DNA of 64,000 nucleotides from Gordonia gummivorans (lineage in GTDB: Bacteria > Actinomycetota > Actinomycetes > Mycobacteriales > Mycobacteriaceae). Below are positions 42,053 through 51,300 of the stretch, piece after piece. A program made the translations under genes and the position numbers. The stretch lies in contig NZ_JAKWBF010000005.1 of NCBI RefSeq assembly GCF_022513585.1, positions 1-64,000 of the forward strand, read 5' to 3'. The notes beneath the pieces were generated by a model that did no database searches, had not been told where the DNA came from, and saw only the letters and a list, made by a program, of their open reading frames with translations. Position 1 is the stretch's first letter; each line of letters starts with the position of its first letter.

Positions 42053-42164
42053 CGCAGAAAATAGGGGAAGAAACTTCGTCCCCTACTCTCAGAGTCCTCC
42101 CCTAGAAACTTCTGGGGGAGGACTCTGAACCTAGGGGAGGAAAACTCTTCCCCTAGATTCTGCG
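42053..42164. repeat. Composite palindromic repeat R1, complete copy with tail
   Basis: Flanks CGCAGAA/TTCTGCG enclose two 24-base palindromes (42062-42085, 42132-42155) that start TAGGGGA and end TCCCCTA. Between them is a perfect 13-bp stem (CAGAGTCCTCCCC, 42090-42102, facing GGGGAGGACTCTG, 42115-42127). A tail to about 42222 (TTTGCCCAGGTCAG, CTTCGGGTCAGC) matches the 26-kb copy in reverse. In 41881-42052 nothing else stands out. Confidence 0.78.
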
Positions 42165-42219
42165 AGCACGACGCTGACGTATTTGCCCAGGTCAGCGGGC
42201 TAATCTCCGAATCTTCGGG

Positions 42220-43443
42220 TCAGCTGAGCCGCTCGAGCACCATCGCCATGCCCTGTCCGCCACCGACGCACATCGACTCGATGCCGAAGGTCTTGTCGTG
42301 GGTCTGCAGGTTGTTGAGCAGGGTCGTGGTGATGCGGGCGCCGGTCATGCCGAACGGGTGGCCGAGGGCGATGGCACCGCCGGAGACATTGAGCTTGTCG
42401 TGGTCGATGCCGAGTGCGTCGGCCGAGCCGAGCACCTGCACGGCGAACGCCTCATTGATCTCGACGAGATCGATGTCGGAGATCGACATGCCCGAGACGC
42501 GCAGCACCTTGCGGATCGCCTCGATCGGTCCGAGGCCCATGATCTCCGGAGACAGGCCGGTGGCCGCTGTGGCGACGACTCGCGCGAGGGGCGTCAGACC
42601 GAGTTCCTTGGCCTTGGTGTCACTCATGATCACCAGTGCGGCGGCGCCGTCGTTGAGCGGGCATGCGTTTCCGGCGGTAATGGTGCCATCCGGACGGAAG
42701 ACCGGCTTGAGCTGCGACACCTTCTCGTAGGTGGTGCCCGCGCGCGGACCGTCGTCGGTGGTCACGAGCGTGCCGTCGGGCAGGGTGACCGCGTCGATCT
42801 CGCGCTCGAAGAAGCCCGCCGTGATGGCGTCCTCCGCGCGGTTCTGACTGAGCACGCCCCAGCGGTCCTGGTCTTCGCGAGAGATGCCCGTGGAACTCGC
42901 CACATTCTCGGCGGTCTGGCCCATCGCGATGTAGACATCGGGGATCAGGCCGTCCGCGCGCGGGTCGGTCCACGCCGGAGCGCCACCCTCGGCGGCTTTC
43001 GCAGTCCGGGCCTGCGCCTCGTCGAACACCGGGTTCTTGGAGTTCGGTGCGCCGTCGGCGCCGCCCGAGATCCCGAAGCTCGAGACGCTCTCCACGCCGC
43101 CGGAGATCAGCACGTCGGCCTCGCCGGCCTTGATGGCATGTAGAGCCATGCGCGTGGTCTGCAACGACGACGAACAGTAGCGGTTCACGCTGACACCGGG
43201 GATGTGGTCGTAGCCGAGTTCGACGGCGATCACACGGGCGATGTTGTACCCGCCCTGGCCGCCGGGTTGTCCGATGCCCCAATGGATGTCCTCGATGTCG
43301 GCAGGGTCGAGTTCGGGGACCTTGGCGAGCGCGGCGGCGACCATCTGGCGGGAGAGTTCGTCGGGGCGGACGTCCTTGAGCGACCCCTTCCCGGCGCGGC
43401 CGATCGGGGAGCGGGCATGGGCAACGATCACGGCTTCAGGCAT
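42220..43443 (-). CDS. Acetyl-CoA C-acetyltransferase (thiolase)
   Basis: A 407-aa thiolase that should cleave or form 3-ketoacyl-CoA. The acylated Cys lies in NRYCSSSLQ, His in GGAIALGHPFGMTGAR and the second Cys in CVGGGQGM. Length and motifs fit degradative thiolases (FadA type). The palindrome at 43465-43482 just upstream suggests control by a TetR-like lipid regulator. Substrate chain length is unknown. It stands alone. Confidence 0.88.
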   Translation of the reverse strand: MPEAVIVAHARSPIGRAGKGSLKDVRPDELSRQMVAAALAKVPELDPADIEDIHWGIGQPGGQGGYNIARVIAVELGYDHIPGVSVNRYCSSSLQTTRMALHAIKAGEADVLISGGVESVSSFGISGGADGAPNSKNPVFDEAQARTAKAAEGGAPAWTDPRADGLIPDVYIAMGQTAENVASSTGISREDQDRWGVLSQNRAEDAITAGFFEREIDAVTLPDGTLVTTDDGPRAGTTYEKVSQLKPVFRPDGTITAGNACPLNDGAAALVIMSDTKAKELGLTPLARVVATAATGLSPEIMGLGPIEAIRKVLRVSGMSISDIDLVEINEAFAVQVLGSADALGIDHDKLNVSGGAIALGHPFGMTGARITTTLLNNLQTHDKTFGIESMCVGGGQGMAMVLERLS

Positions 43444-43464
43444 GAGCCCAAGCTACACCTGCCT

Positions 43465-43482
43465 ACCAAGCGGGTGCTTGGT
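43465..43482. promoter_or_regulatory. Operator-like palindrome upstream of the thiolase
   Basis: ACCAAGC and GCTTGGT are perfect arms around GGGT, 21 bases upstream of the start. The form is typical of TetR-family operators of lipid genes in actinobacteria, but no regulator is encoded nearby. Confidence 0.55.
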
Positions 43483-43491
43483 CAGGGCTGC

Positions 43492-44424
43492 TCAAGAGAC
43501 ACCGATAGCGCGCCGCACCCGATTGATGAGTCGATTCTGCTCGGCGGCCTCCGACACCTCCGGAGGTTCGGGCAGCGGAGCCGGCCCCCATTCGCCGATG
43601 GCGGCCAGCACCTCGGGCAACAGGATGTCGGCGGCCAGCGCGTAACCCGCTGCGGACGGGTGATATTGGTCGGGGGAGAACATGTGCTCCGGTTTGGCGA
43701 GGAACTCCTTGGCCATGACGTCGGCCATGGGTACCGGACGGCCTCCCGCCGAACGCACGGCACCGCGCTGGGCGGCCGCCAACCGCAGACCCCACCGGCG
43801 CAACACCGTGCGAAGCGGCTGGGGTATCGCGGTGATGACGCCGAAGTCGGGGCAGGTCCCCACGACCACCGCGGCGCCGCCGGCGACGAGCATCCGTACC
43901 GCCTCGCCGAGCCGCTGGGCCGACGAGCGGATGCCGTTGGTCGCGGTCACGTCGTTGGCGCCCACGAGGATGACCGCGATATCCGGCCGGTCGCCGGCGA
44001 TGTGCATCGCCTCCACCTGCGCGGCAAGCCCGCGCGACGTGGCGCCGACGATCGCCTTGTTGCTGTACCGGATCGTTCGCCCGGTCTCCGCCGAGACCCG
44101 GCGGGCGAGGATCACGCCAGGTGTTTCGTCGGCGGTGTCGGCGCCGAGTCCTGCCGCTGTGGAGTCACCGAAGACGGTGAGGTGGAGGTCGACGGGGTGG
44201 TCGCGCCGATAGGGCACGGGCCCGGTGCCGTCGGGGTAGTAGATCCCGTCGCCGTCGGGTGCATTGTCGGTGCGGTGCGGAATGGTCGTCCGGGCGGCGG
44301 CAGCCTGATAGTGCAGAAAGTTGTAGAACGCCCATGACGCACCGGCGCTCGCTGCCGCGGCGGCCACGGTGGCGCCGATGTCACGGAGTCGGTTGTCGGT
44401 CGCACCATCACCCACGTCGGACAC
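43492..44424 (-). CDS. SGNH/GDSL-family hydrolase
   Basis: A 310-aa protein. Ser in FGDSTAAGLG (block I), Asn in VGANDVTA (block III) and Asp/His in DQYHPSAAGYALAA (block V) are the family's catalytic set. A hydrophobic stretch near residues 15-32 may be a signal or anchor, so it could act at the membrane. The substrate is an ester of unknown kind. GTG 44424 was chosen by homology; the open frame to 44715 is a shadow of cbs. It is divergent from cbs. Confidence 0.8.
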   Translation of the reverse strand: MSDVGDGATDNRLRDIGATVAAAAASAGASWAFYNFLHYQAAAARTTIPHRTDNAPDGDGIYYPDGTGPVPYRRDHPVDLHLTVFGDSTAAGLGADTADETPGVILARRVSAETGRTIRYSNKAIVGATSRGLAAQVEAMHIAGDRPDIAVILVGANDVTATNGIRSSAQRLGEAVRMLVAGGAAVVVGTCPDFGVITAIPQPLRTVLRRWGLRLAAAQRGAVRSAGGRPVPMADVMAKEFLAKPEHMFSPDQYHPSAAGYALAADILLPEVLAAIGEWGPAPLPEPPEVSEAAEQNRLINRVRRAIGVS

Positions 44425-44463
44425 GGCCCACAGTCTAATCGTCGGGCATGGGACGATGGACGC

Positions 44464-45858
44464 ATGCGCATTGCCAATCACGTCGTTGATCTGGTGGGCA
44501 ACACCCCGCTGGTCAAACTCAACTCGGTGACCACGCCCGGATCGGGTCTCGTCGCCGCCAAGGTCGAGTACCTCAATCCCGGTGGAAGCAGCAAGGATCG
44601 CATCGCCGTCCGCATGGTCGACGCGGCCGAGCGCTCCGGCGAGCTGAAGCCCGGCGGGACCATCGTGGAGCCGACGTCGGGTAACACCGGTGTCGGACTC
44701 GCCCTGGTGGCGCAACAGCGCGGCTACAAGTGCGTGTTCGTGTGCCCCGACAAGGTCGGCGAGGACAAGCGCAACGTCCTGCGCGCGTACGGCGCCGAGG
44801 TCGTGGTCTGCCCGACCGCCGTCGAGCCGTCACACCCCGACAGCTACTACAGCGTCTCAGACCGCCTGACTCGCGAGATCGAGGGCGCATGGAAGCCCAA
44901 CCAGTACGCGAATCCGGCGGGTCCGCAGAGTCACTACGAGACCACCGGCCCGGAGATCTGGAACGACACCGACGGCAAGATCACCCACTTTGTGGCGGGG
45001 GTCGGAACCGGCGGGACCATCACGGGCACCGGTCGCTACCTCAAAGAGGTGTCGGGCGGCGCGGTGAAGGTGGTGGGCGTCGACCCGGAGGGTTCGGTGT
45101 ACTCGGGTGGAACCGGTCGCCCGTACCTCGTCGAAGGCGTCGGTGAGGACTTCTGGCCGGACGCTTACGACCCGAGCGTGCCCGACGAGATCATCGCGGT
45201 GAGTGACGCCGACTCCTTCGACATGACGCGCCGACTCGCCCGCGAGGAGGGACTGCTGGTGGGCGGGTCCTGCGGGATGGCCGCGGTGGCCGCCCTGCAG
45301 GTGGCGCAGCGCGAGGGGCCCGACGCGGTGGTCGTGGTGCTGCTGCCCGACGGCGGCCGTGGCTACATGGCCAAGATCTTCAACGACGAGTGGATGAGCA
45401 GCTACGGATTCCTGCGCACGCCCCTCGACGGGAAGACCAAGGAGTCGCTGGTGGGCGACGTCCTGCGGGGCAAGACCGGCGCGCTACCGGACCTCGTGCA
45501 CACCCACCCGCAGGAGACACTGCGCGACGCCATCGAGATCCTGCGCGAGTACGGCGTCTCCCAGATGCCGGTGGTCGGGGCCGAGCCGCCGGTGATGGCG
45601 GGCGAGGTTGCCGGTGCGGTCACCGAACGGGATCTGCTCAGCGCGGTGTTCGAAGGACGAGCGAGCCTCGCCGACCCGGTGTCGGCGCACATGGGCGAAC
45701 CGTTCCCGTTGATCGGGTCCGGCGAGCCGGTGTCGGCGGCGACCAAGGCGCTGAGCGAATCCGACGCCCTCATGGTGGTCGAAGAAGGCAAACCCATCGG
45801 CGTCATCACCCGCCACGACCTGCTGGCCTTTGTCAGCACCCACCCCATCGTCGGTTAG
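44464..45858 (+). CDS. cbs: Cystathionine beta-synthase
   Basis: A 464-aa PLP enzyme that joins homocysteine and serine into cystathionine, the first step of reverse transsulfuration. PLP Lys44 is in NPGGSSKDR, the phosphate loop is TSGNTG, and GVGTGGTITG follows. From about 338 two CBS domains occur (ETLRDAIEILREYGVSQMPVV and the last 50 aa). It is divergent from the SGNH hydrolase and followed nine bases later by metB. Confidence 0.9.
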   Translation: MRIANHVVDLVGNTPLVKLNSVTTPGSGLVAAKVEYLNPGGSSKDRIAVRMVDAAERSGELKPGGTIVEPTSGNTGVGLALVAQQRGYKCVFVCPDKVGEDKRNVLRAYGAEVVVCPTAVEPSHPDSYYSVSDRLTREIEGAWKPNQYANPAGPQSHYETTGPEIWNDTDGKITHFVAGVGTGGTITGTGRYLKEVSGGAVKVVGVDPEGSVYSGGTGRPYLVEGVGEDFWPDAYDPSVPDEIIAVSDADSFDMTRRLAREEGLLVGGSCGMAAVAALQVAQREGPDAVVVVLLPDGGRGYMAKIFNDEWMSSYGFLRTPLDGKTKESLVGDVLRGKTGALPDLVHTHPQETLRDAIEILREYGVSQMPVVGAEPPVMAGEVAGAVTERDLLSAVFEGRASLADPVSAHMGEPFPLIGSGEPVSAATKALSESDALMVVEEGKPIGVITRHDLLAFVSTHPIVG

Positions 45859-45867
45859 GAGCATCGA

Positions 45868-47040
45868 GTGAGTGAGAAGCGCAGCGCTGCGGATTCTGTT
45901 CGCTGGCAAGGCTTTTCGACCAGAGCAATCCACGCCGGGTACGACCCGGATCCGCAGACCGGCGCGGTCAACGTGCCGATCTACGCGAGTTCGACCTTCG
46001 CCCAGGACGGGGTCGGCGGGCTGCGCGACGGATTCGAATACGGCCGCACCGGCAACCCCACCAGGCGTGCTCTCGAAGCCAATCTCGCGGCGCTCGAACA
46101 TGGAACCTACGGTCGCGCTTTCGGATCCGGCATGGCGGCCACCGATACACTGCTCCGCTCGACGCTGCGTCCCGGTGACCATCTCGTCATCCCGAACGAT
46201 GCGTACGGCGGAACGTTCCGACTCATCGACAAGGTGTTCAGCCAGTGGGGGATCAGCTATTCGGTTGCCCCGGTCACCGACGTCGACGCGGTGCGCGCGG
46301 CGGTCCGACCGGAAACCAAACTCGTCTGGACCGAGACCCCGACCAACCCGCTGCTGAACGTGGGCGACATCGAGGCGCTGGCCGGGGTGGCGCACGACGC
46401 GGGCGCGAAACTGGTGGTGGACAACACGTTTGCCTCGCCCTACCTGCAGCAGCCGTTGTTGCTGGGTGCCGACGTCGTACTCCATTCCACCACCAAGTAC
46501 CTCGGCGGACACTCCGACGTGGTCGGGGGTGCCCTGATCACGGACTCCGAGGAACTCGACGAGGCGTTCGCGTTCCTGCAGAACGGCGCCGGTGCGGTAC
46601 CCGGCCCGTTCGACGGATACCTGACCATGCGCGGCATCAAAACCCTTGCGGTGCGTATGGATCGGCACTGCGACAACGCCGAGAAGGTCGTCGACTACCT
46701 GTCGTCGCACGACAAGATCGAGAGCGTCCTCTATCCGGGGCTGTCGACACACCCCGGCCACGGGGCCGCGAGTAAGCAGATGAAGCGTTACGGCGGCATG
46801 GTGTCGGTGCTCGTGAAGGGCGGCATCGAGCCGGCCAAGGAGTTCTGCGCGCGCACCGAGGTTTTCACGCTTGCCGAATCGCTCGGCGGGATCGAGTCGC
46901 TGATCGAGCATCCGGGTGCGATGACGCACGCATCGACCGCGGGCTCGCTGCTCGAGGTGCCGGCGAATCTGGTTCGCCTGTCGGTGGGCATCGAGGACAT
47001 CGACGACATCCTCGGTGATCTCGACAACGCACTGGCCTGA
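45868..47040 (+). CDS. metB: Cystathionine gamma-synthase (MetB-type Cys/Met PLP enzyme)
   Basis: A 390-aa PLP enzyme of the Cys/Met family. FSTRAIHAGYDPDPQTGAVN, YGRTGNPTR and the PLP Lys in STTKYLGGHSD are clear. MetB joins O-acyl-homoserine with cysteine to give cystathionine; cystathionine gamma-lyase is a close alternative because the two cannot be told apart by motif alone. The cbs neighbour would fit either. GTG 45868 has AGGAG 6 bases upstream. It is second in a cbs-metB-ilvA set on one strand. Confidence 0.85.
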   Translation: MSEKRSAADSVRWQGFSTRAIHAGYDPDPQTGAVNVPIYASSTFAQDGVGGLRDGFEYGRTGNPTRRALEANLAALEHGTYGRAFGSGMAATDTLLRSTLRPGDHLVIPNDAYGGTFRLIDKVFSQWGISYSVAPVTDVDAVRAAVRPETKLVWTETPTNPLLNVGDIEALAGVAHDAGAKLVVDNTFASPYLQQPLLLGADVVLHSTTKYLGGHSDVVGGALITDSEELDEAFAFLQNGAGAVPGPFDGYLTMRGIKTLAVRMDRHCDNAEKVVDYLSSHDKIESVLYPGLSTHPGHGAASKQMKRYGGMVSVLVKGGIEPAKEFCARTEVFTLAESLGGIESLIEHPGAMTHASTAGSLLEVPANLVRLSVGIEDIDDILGDLDNALA

Positions 47041-47055
47041 AATCCGAAGGCGCCG

Positions 47056-48258
47056 ATGCTGATCACCCGCACTGACATCGACGACGCGGTGGCGGCGCTC
47101 GCCCCGGTGATGCGTCGAACCCCGTTGGTCGCCTCGCGGGTGCTCTCGGAGCGCTCGGGCTGCGAGGTGTGGCTCAAGTGCGAGAATCTGCAGCGCACCG
47201 GCTCCTTCAAACCACGCGGCGCCTACTTGCGGATCTCGCGACTCGCGCCCGACGAGCGGGCCCGTGGTGTGGTCGCGGCCAGTGCGGGCAACCACGCGCA
47301 GGGTGTTGCGTGGTCGGCGACGGAACTCGGCATCCCGTCGCGCGTCTACATGCCGACCGGCGCGTCACTACCCAAGATCGCGGCCACCAAAGCCTATGGC
47401 GCCGAGGTGGTTCTGGAGGGTTCGACCGTCGACGAGGCGCTCGTCGCGGCCAAGCGGTATGCCCAGGAGACCGGCGCCGCGCTGATCCACCCGTTCGACC
47501 ACCCCGACATCGTCACCGGGCAGGCGACCGTGGGTGCGGAGATCCTGCAACAGATGCCCGATGTGTCGGCGGTGGTGGTGCCGCTCGGCGGTGGCGGGCT
47601 GCTCGCCGGAGTGGCCGCGGCCATCAAAGTGCAGCGTCCCGAGGTGAAGGTGATCGGGGTGCAGGCGGCGGACGCCGCGGCATGGCCCCGATCGATCCAG
47701 CAGAATCGTCCGGTCGCGGCGGAGTCGATGAACACGATGGCCGACGGTATCGCCGTCGCGATGCCCGGAGAGGTGCCGTTCGAGCACGTGACGGCGTACG
47801 TGGACTCGGTCGTCACGGTCAGCGAGGACATGCTGAGCACGGCACTCCTCACGATTCTCGAACGTGCCAAACTCGTCGTCGAACCCGCGGGTGCAGCAGG
47901 TGTCGCGGCGATGATGGCACCGGAGTTGGCCGACCTCTCCGGGAAGGTCTGTGTCGTCGTGTCCGGCGGCAACATCGACCCGCTCCTGCTCACCCACGTG
48001 ACCACGCACGGACTCACCGCGGCTGGGCGCTACCTGACGGTCACCGCGACCATCTCCGACCGTCCCGGCGGGCTGATCGCCTTCCTGGAGTTGCTGCGCG
48101 ACCATGGGGCCAGCGTGCTCGACGTCGTGCACTCCCGCGTCGCCGACGATCTGTATCTCGACGAGGTGCAGGTGACGGTCAGCGTCGAGACACGCGGGCA
48201 CGACCATCAGCGCGAGTTGCGAGCGGCGCTGGCCGACGCCGGTTTCCTACGAGGGTGA
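47056..48258 (+). CDS. ilvA: Threonine ammonia-lyase with ACT domain
   Basis: A 400-aa PLP enzyme that turns threonine into 2-oxobutanoate and ammonia, feeding isoleucine synthesis. PLP Lys in TGSFKPRGAY, SAGNHAQG and the GGGGLLAG glycine loop are present. A single ACT-like domain occupies about 325-400 (TVTATISDRPGGLIAFLELL). One ACT domain is the shorter form; threonine sensing is likely. It starts 15 bases after metB, so it is probably in the same operon, linking 2-oxobutanoate supply to sulfur amino acid metabolism. Confidence 0.87.
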   Translation: MLITRTDIDDAVAALAPVMRRTPLVASRVLSERSGCEVWLKCENLQRTGSFKPRGAYLRISRLAPDERARGVVAASAGNHAQGVAWSATELGIPSRVYMPTGASLPKIAATKAYGAEVVLEGSTVDEALVAAKRYAQETGAALIHPFDHPDIVTGQATVGAEILQQMPDVSAVVVPLGGGGLLAGVAAAIKVQRPEVKVIGVQAADAAAWPRSIQQNRPVAAESMNTMADGIAVAMPGEVPFEHVTAYVDSVVTVSEDMLSTALLTILERAKLVVEPAGAAGVAAMMAPELADLSGKVCVVVSGGNIDPLLLTHVTTHGLTAAGRYLTVTATISDRPGGLIAFLELLRDHGASVLDVVHSRVADDLYLDEVQVTVSVETRGHDHQRELRAALADAGFLRG

Positions 48259-48352
48259 ACCGTCGGGTCCGTTTGGGGCCGGGGGCTTGCGGGTCGGATT
48301 AGTCTGGATTGGTAGCCCGGGTCGAAGGTCCCGGGCCGACCGAGGGACACCG

Positions 48353-51300
48353 ATGGTCGAGTTCGATCCGCTGTCGACACAGCGCGACGTCAGCCCCGAC
48401 GCCGCCGCAGAGTTGATTGCGGCCGGATTCGGCGACCCGATGCTGATCGGCCGCGGCGGATTCGGCGCCGTATACCGCGCGGAGCAGCCGGGACTCGAGC
48501 GCACCGTCGCGATCAAGATCCTCACCGATCACCTCGACGAGGCGAGTCTGGAACGCTTCTTCCGCGAGCAGCGGGCGATGGGGCGGCTGTCGGGGCATCC
48601 GAACATCGTGAACATCCTCGAGATCGGTTCGACGCCGAGCGGCATGCCGTTCATCGTGATGCCGTATCACCCGCACGATTCGCTCGACGCGCACATCCGC
48701 AAACATGGCCCGCTCGCCTGGCCGGATGTGATGCGTCTCGGAATCAAGATCGCGGGCGCCCTCGAGACGGCGCATCGGGCCGACATTCTGCACCGCGACA
48801 TCAAGCCCGGCAACATCTTGCTCACCGAGTACGGCGAACCGCAGCTGACCGACTTCGGTATCGCTCGGATCGTGGGCGGGTTCGAGACCGGCGCCGACAT
48901 GGTCACCGGGTCGCCCGCGTTCACCTCACCCGAATTGCTGGTCGGCGATGCGCCGAGCGTCGCGTCGGATCTGTACGGCCTCGGCGCGACCCTCTTCTGC
49001 GCGCTCACCGGACATGCCGCGTTCGAGCGGCGCAGCGGTGAACGGGTGGTGGCGCAGTTCCTGCGGATCGCCAGTGAACCGGTGCCCGATCTCCGTGGCG
49101 GCGACATTCCCGACGAGGTGTCGCGCGCCGTCGAACACGCGATGGAGCGCGAGCCGGCCGAACGTCCCGAGAGCGCGGCAGCCTACGGCGAGGAACTGCA
49201 GGACATCGTGACGCGGTGCGGTCAGGCGCCCGTCGAGATGGCGCTGCCCACCCGTAAGCCCGCGGAAACGCTCGGCGGGACGCCGGGGCGACGATCGGGG
49301 GCGACGACCGCGCCGCCCACCCCGGCGACCAAGTTCCGGCCGCCGTTGCGGCCGCGCGCGCAGGTGGCGCGAGAACGCCTGATGGACATCCTGAGCGCCG
49401 GCGAACGCCGCCGCCTCATCCTGATCCACGGCCCGGCCGGGTATGGGAAGACGACCGTCGCCGCACAGTGGGCGGAACGGCGTCACGGTGAGGGCGTGCA
49501 CGTGGCGTGGCTGACCGTCGACGACGACGACAACAATTCGTCGTGGTTCACCACCCACCTGATCGAGGCGATCCGGCGGGTCGATCCCGAGGTCACCGCC
49601 GACCTCGACGACGTGCTCGAAGACCACCGGGAGCGTGCCGATCTCCACGCCCTGACCACCCTGATCGACACCATCCACGAGCGGGGCGAGGTGATCCTCG
49701 TCGTCGTCGACGACTGGCATCGGGTCACCGATCCGGCCGCTCTTGCCGCAATGGAGTTCCTGCTCGACCACGGATGCCATCATCTTCAACTGCTCATCAC
49801 CAGCAGATCGAGGACGGGTCTGCCGATCAGCCGCATGCGGGTTTCCGACGAACTCGTCGAGATCGACATCGCGGAACTGTGTTTCGACGCCGACGAGGCG
49901 CGCACCTTCCTGGTCGATGTGGCCGGACTGGACCTCGAGAGCCGCGACATCACCGAGTTGTGGAATTCCACCGACGGCTGGGTCGCGGCGCTGCAGCTGG
50001 CGTGTCTGTCGTTGCGCGGCAACGATTCACCGGCCGAACTGATCGCCAACATCTCCGGTCGCCATCGGGCGATCGGTGACTTCCTTGCCGAAAACGTCTT
50101 GGGCACACTGCCGCCCGATATCCTGCGGTTCCTCCTGACGACGTCGGTGCCCGACCACATCTGCGCCGGCTTGGCGTCGGCCCTGTCCGGACAAACCCGC
50201 GGGCAGGCCCTCCTCGAGGACATCGAGTCGCGAGACCTGTTCCTGCGCAGGACAGATCCCGACGGCGACTGGTTCCGCTACCACCCGCTGTTCCTGGAGT
50301 TCCTGCGCCGTCGACTCGAGCGCGACGATCCGGATGCGGTGACCGGTCTGCATGTCCGTGCGTCGGAGTGGTTCGGCGATCACGACATGCTCGCCGAAGC
50401 CGTCGATCACGCTCTGTCGGCAGGGGATACCCGGCGCGCGGTGGAACTCGTCGAAGCCGATGGCCGGACCCTGCTGGAGCATTCGCAGATGTCGACGGTG
50501 CTCGGTCTCATCGACAAACTGCCACCGAGTGTGGTGGTCACCAGTCCGCGGCTGCAACTGACGGTTGCGTGGTCGAATGTGCTTCTGCACCACACTGATC
50601 GGGCGCGCGCGGCCATCGACCGGGTCAATGCGGGGCTTGATGCCGTTGCCGATGATCAGCCCCGAATGGCCCGAATGCGGATCGAGGCCGACGTCGCACT
50701 CGCGTGTACCGACGCCACCGCAGATCGCGTCGACCGCATCGACGGCCTGATCGCCGAGTGCCTGTCCCGGCCGGAATCGTTGCCTCCCTTCGTGGTGTCG
50801 TCGGCCGCCGACGTGGCGACGATGACCGCGACGCTGCGCCTCGACTTCGACGAGGCGCATCGGATGCAGGCATGGGCTGCGCCGTTTCATGAGCAGAACA
50901 CGGGAGCATATGCCGTGATGTACGGTCATGCGCTCGACGGCCTCGCCTTCATCGAGGAACTCGAACTCGACTTTGCGGAGCGAAGCCTGCGCAGCGCACT
51001 GCAGGTGTCGTTGCGTCCGGGCGTCGGTCGAACGCAGGCGTATCGTCTGGCCGCTGGACTGCTGGCCCAATTGCTCTATCAGAGAGGCGCTTCCGAGGAA
51101 GCGAGCGGGCTGCTGGAAGAGAGTCTCATCTTGGAGCCGGACGAGGGGATCATCGACATGATCCGAGCGCGGTACGTCACCGCCGCGCGACTTGCCGTTG
51201 CGCAAGGCGACCTCGACGCCGGGGCCCGATTCCTCGAGGACGCCGGTGCGGTTGCCGATCGTCTCGGTGCCCGACGACTCCGCGCCTACGTCGAGAGTGA

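Noticed and set aside
44425..44463. SAM-type riboswitch upstream of cbs/metB
   Set aside because: The divergent gap is about 39 bases, too short for a riboswitch, and no such fold is seen before the other sulfur genes.
45484..47295. 603-codon open frame opposite cbs and metB
   Set aside because: Arg/Gly/His-rich product with no domain; a shadow of codon bias in the well-supported genes on the plus strand.
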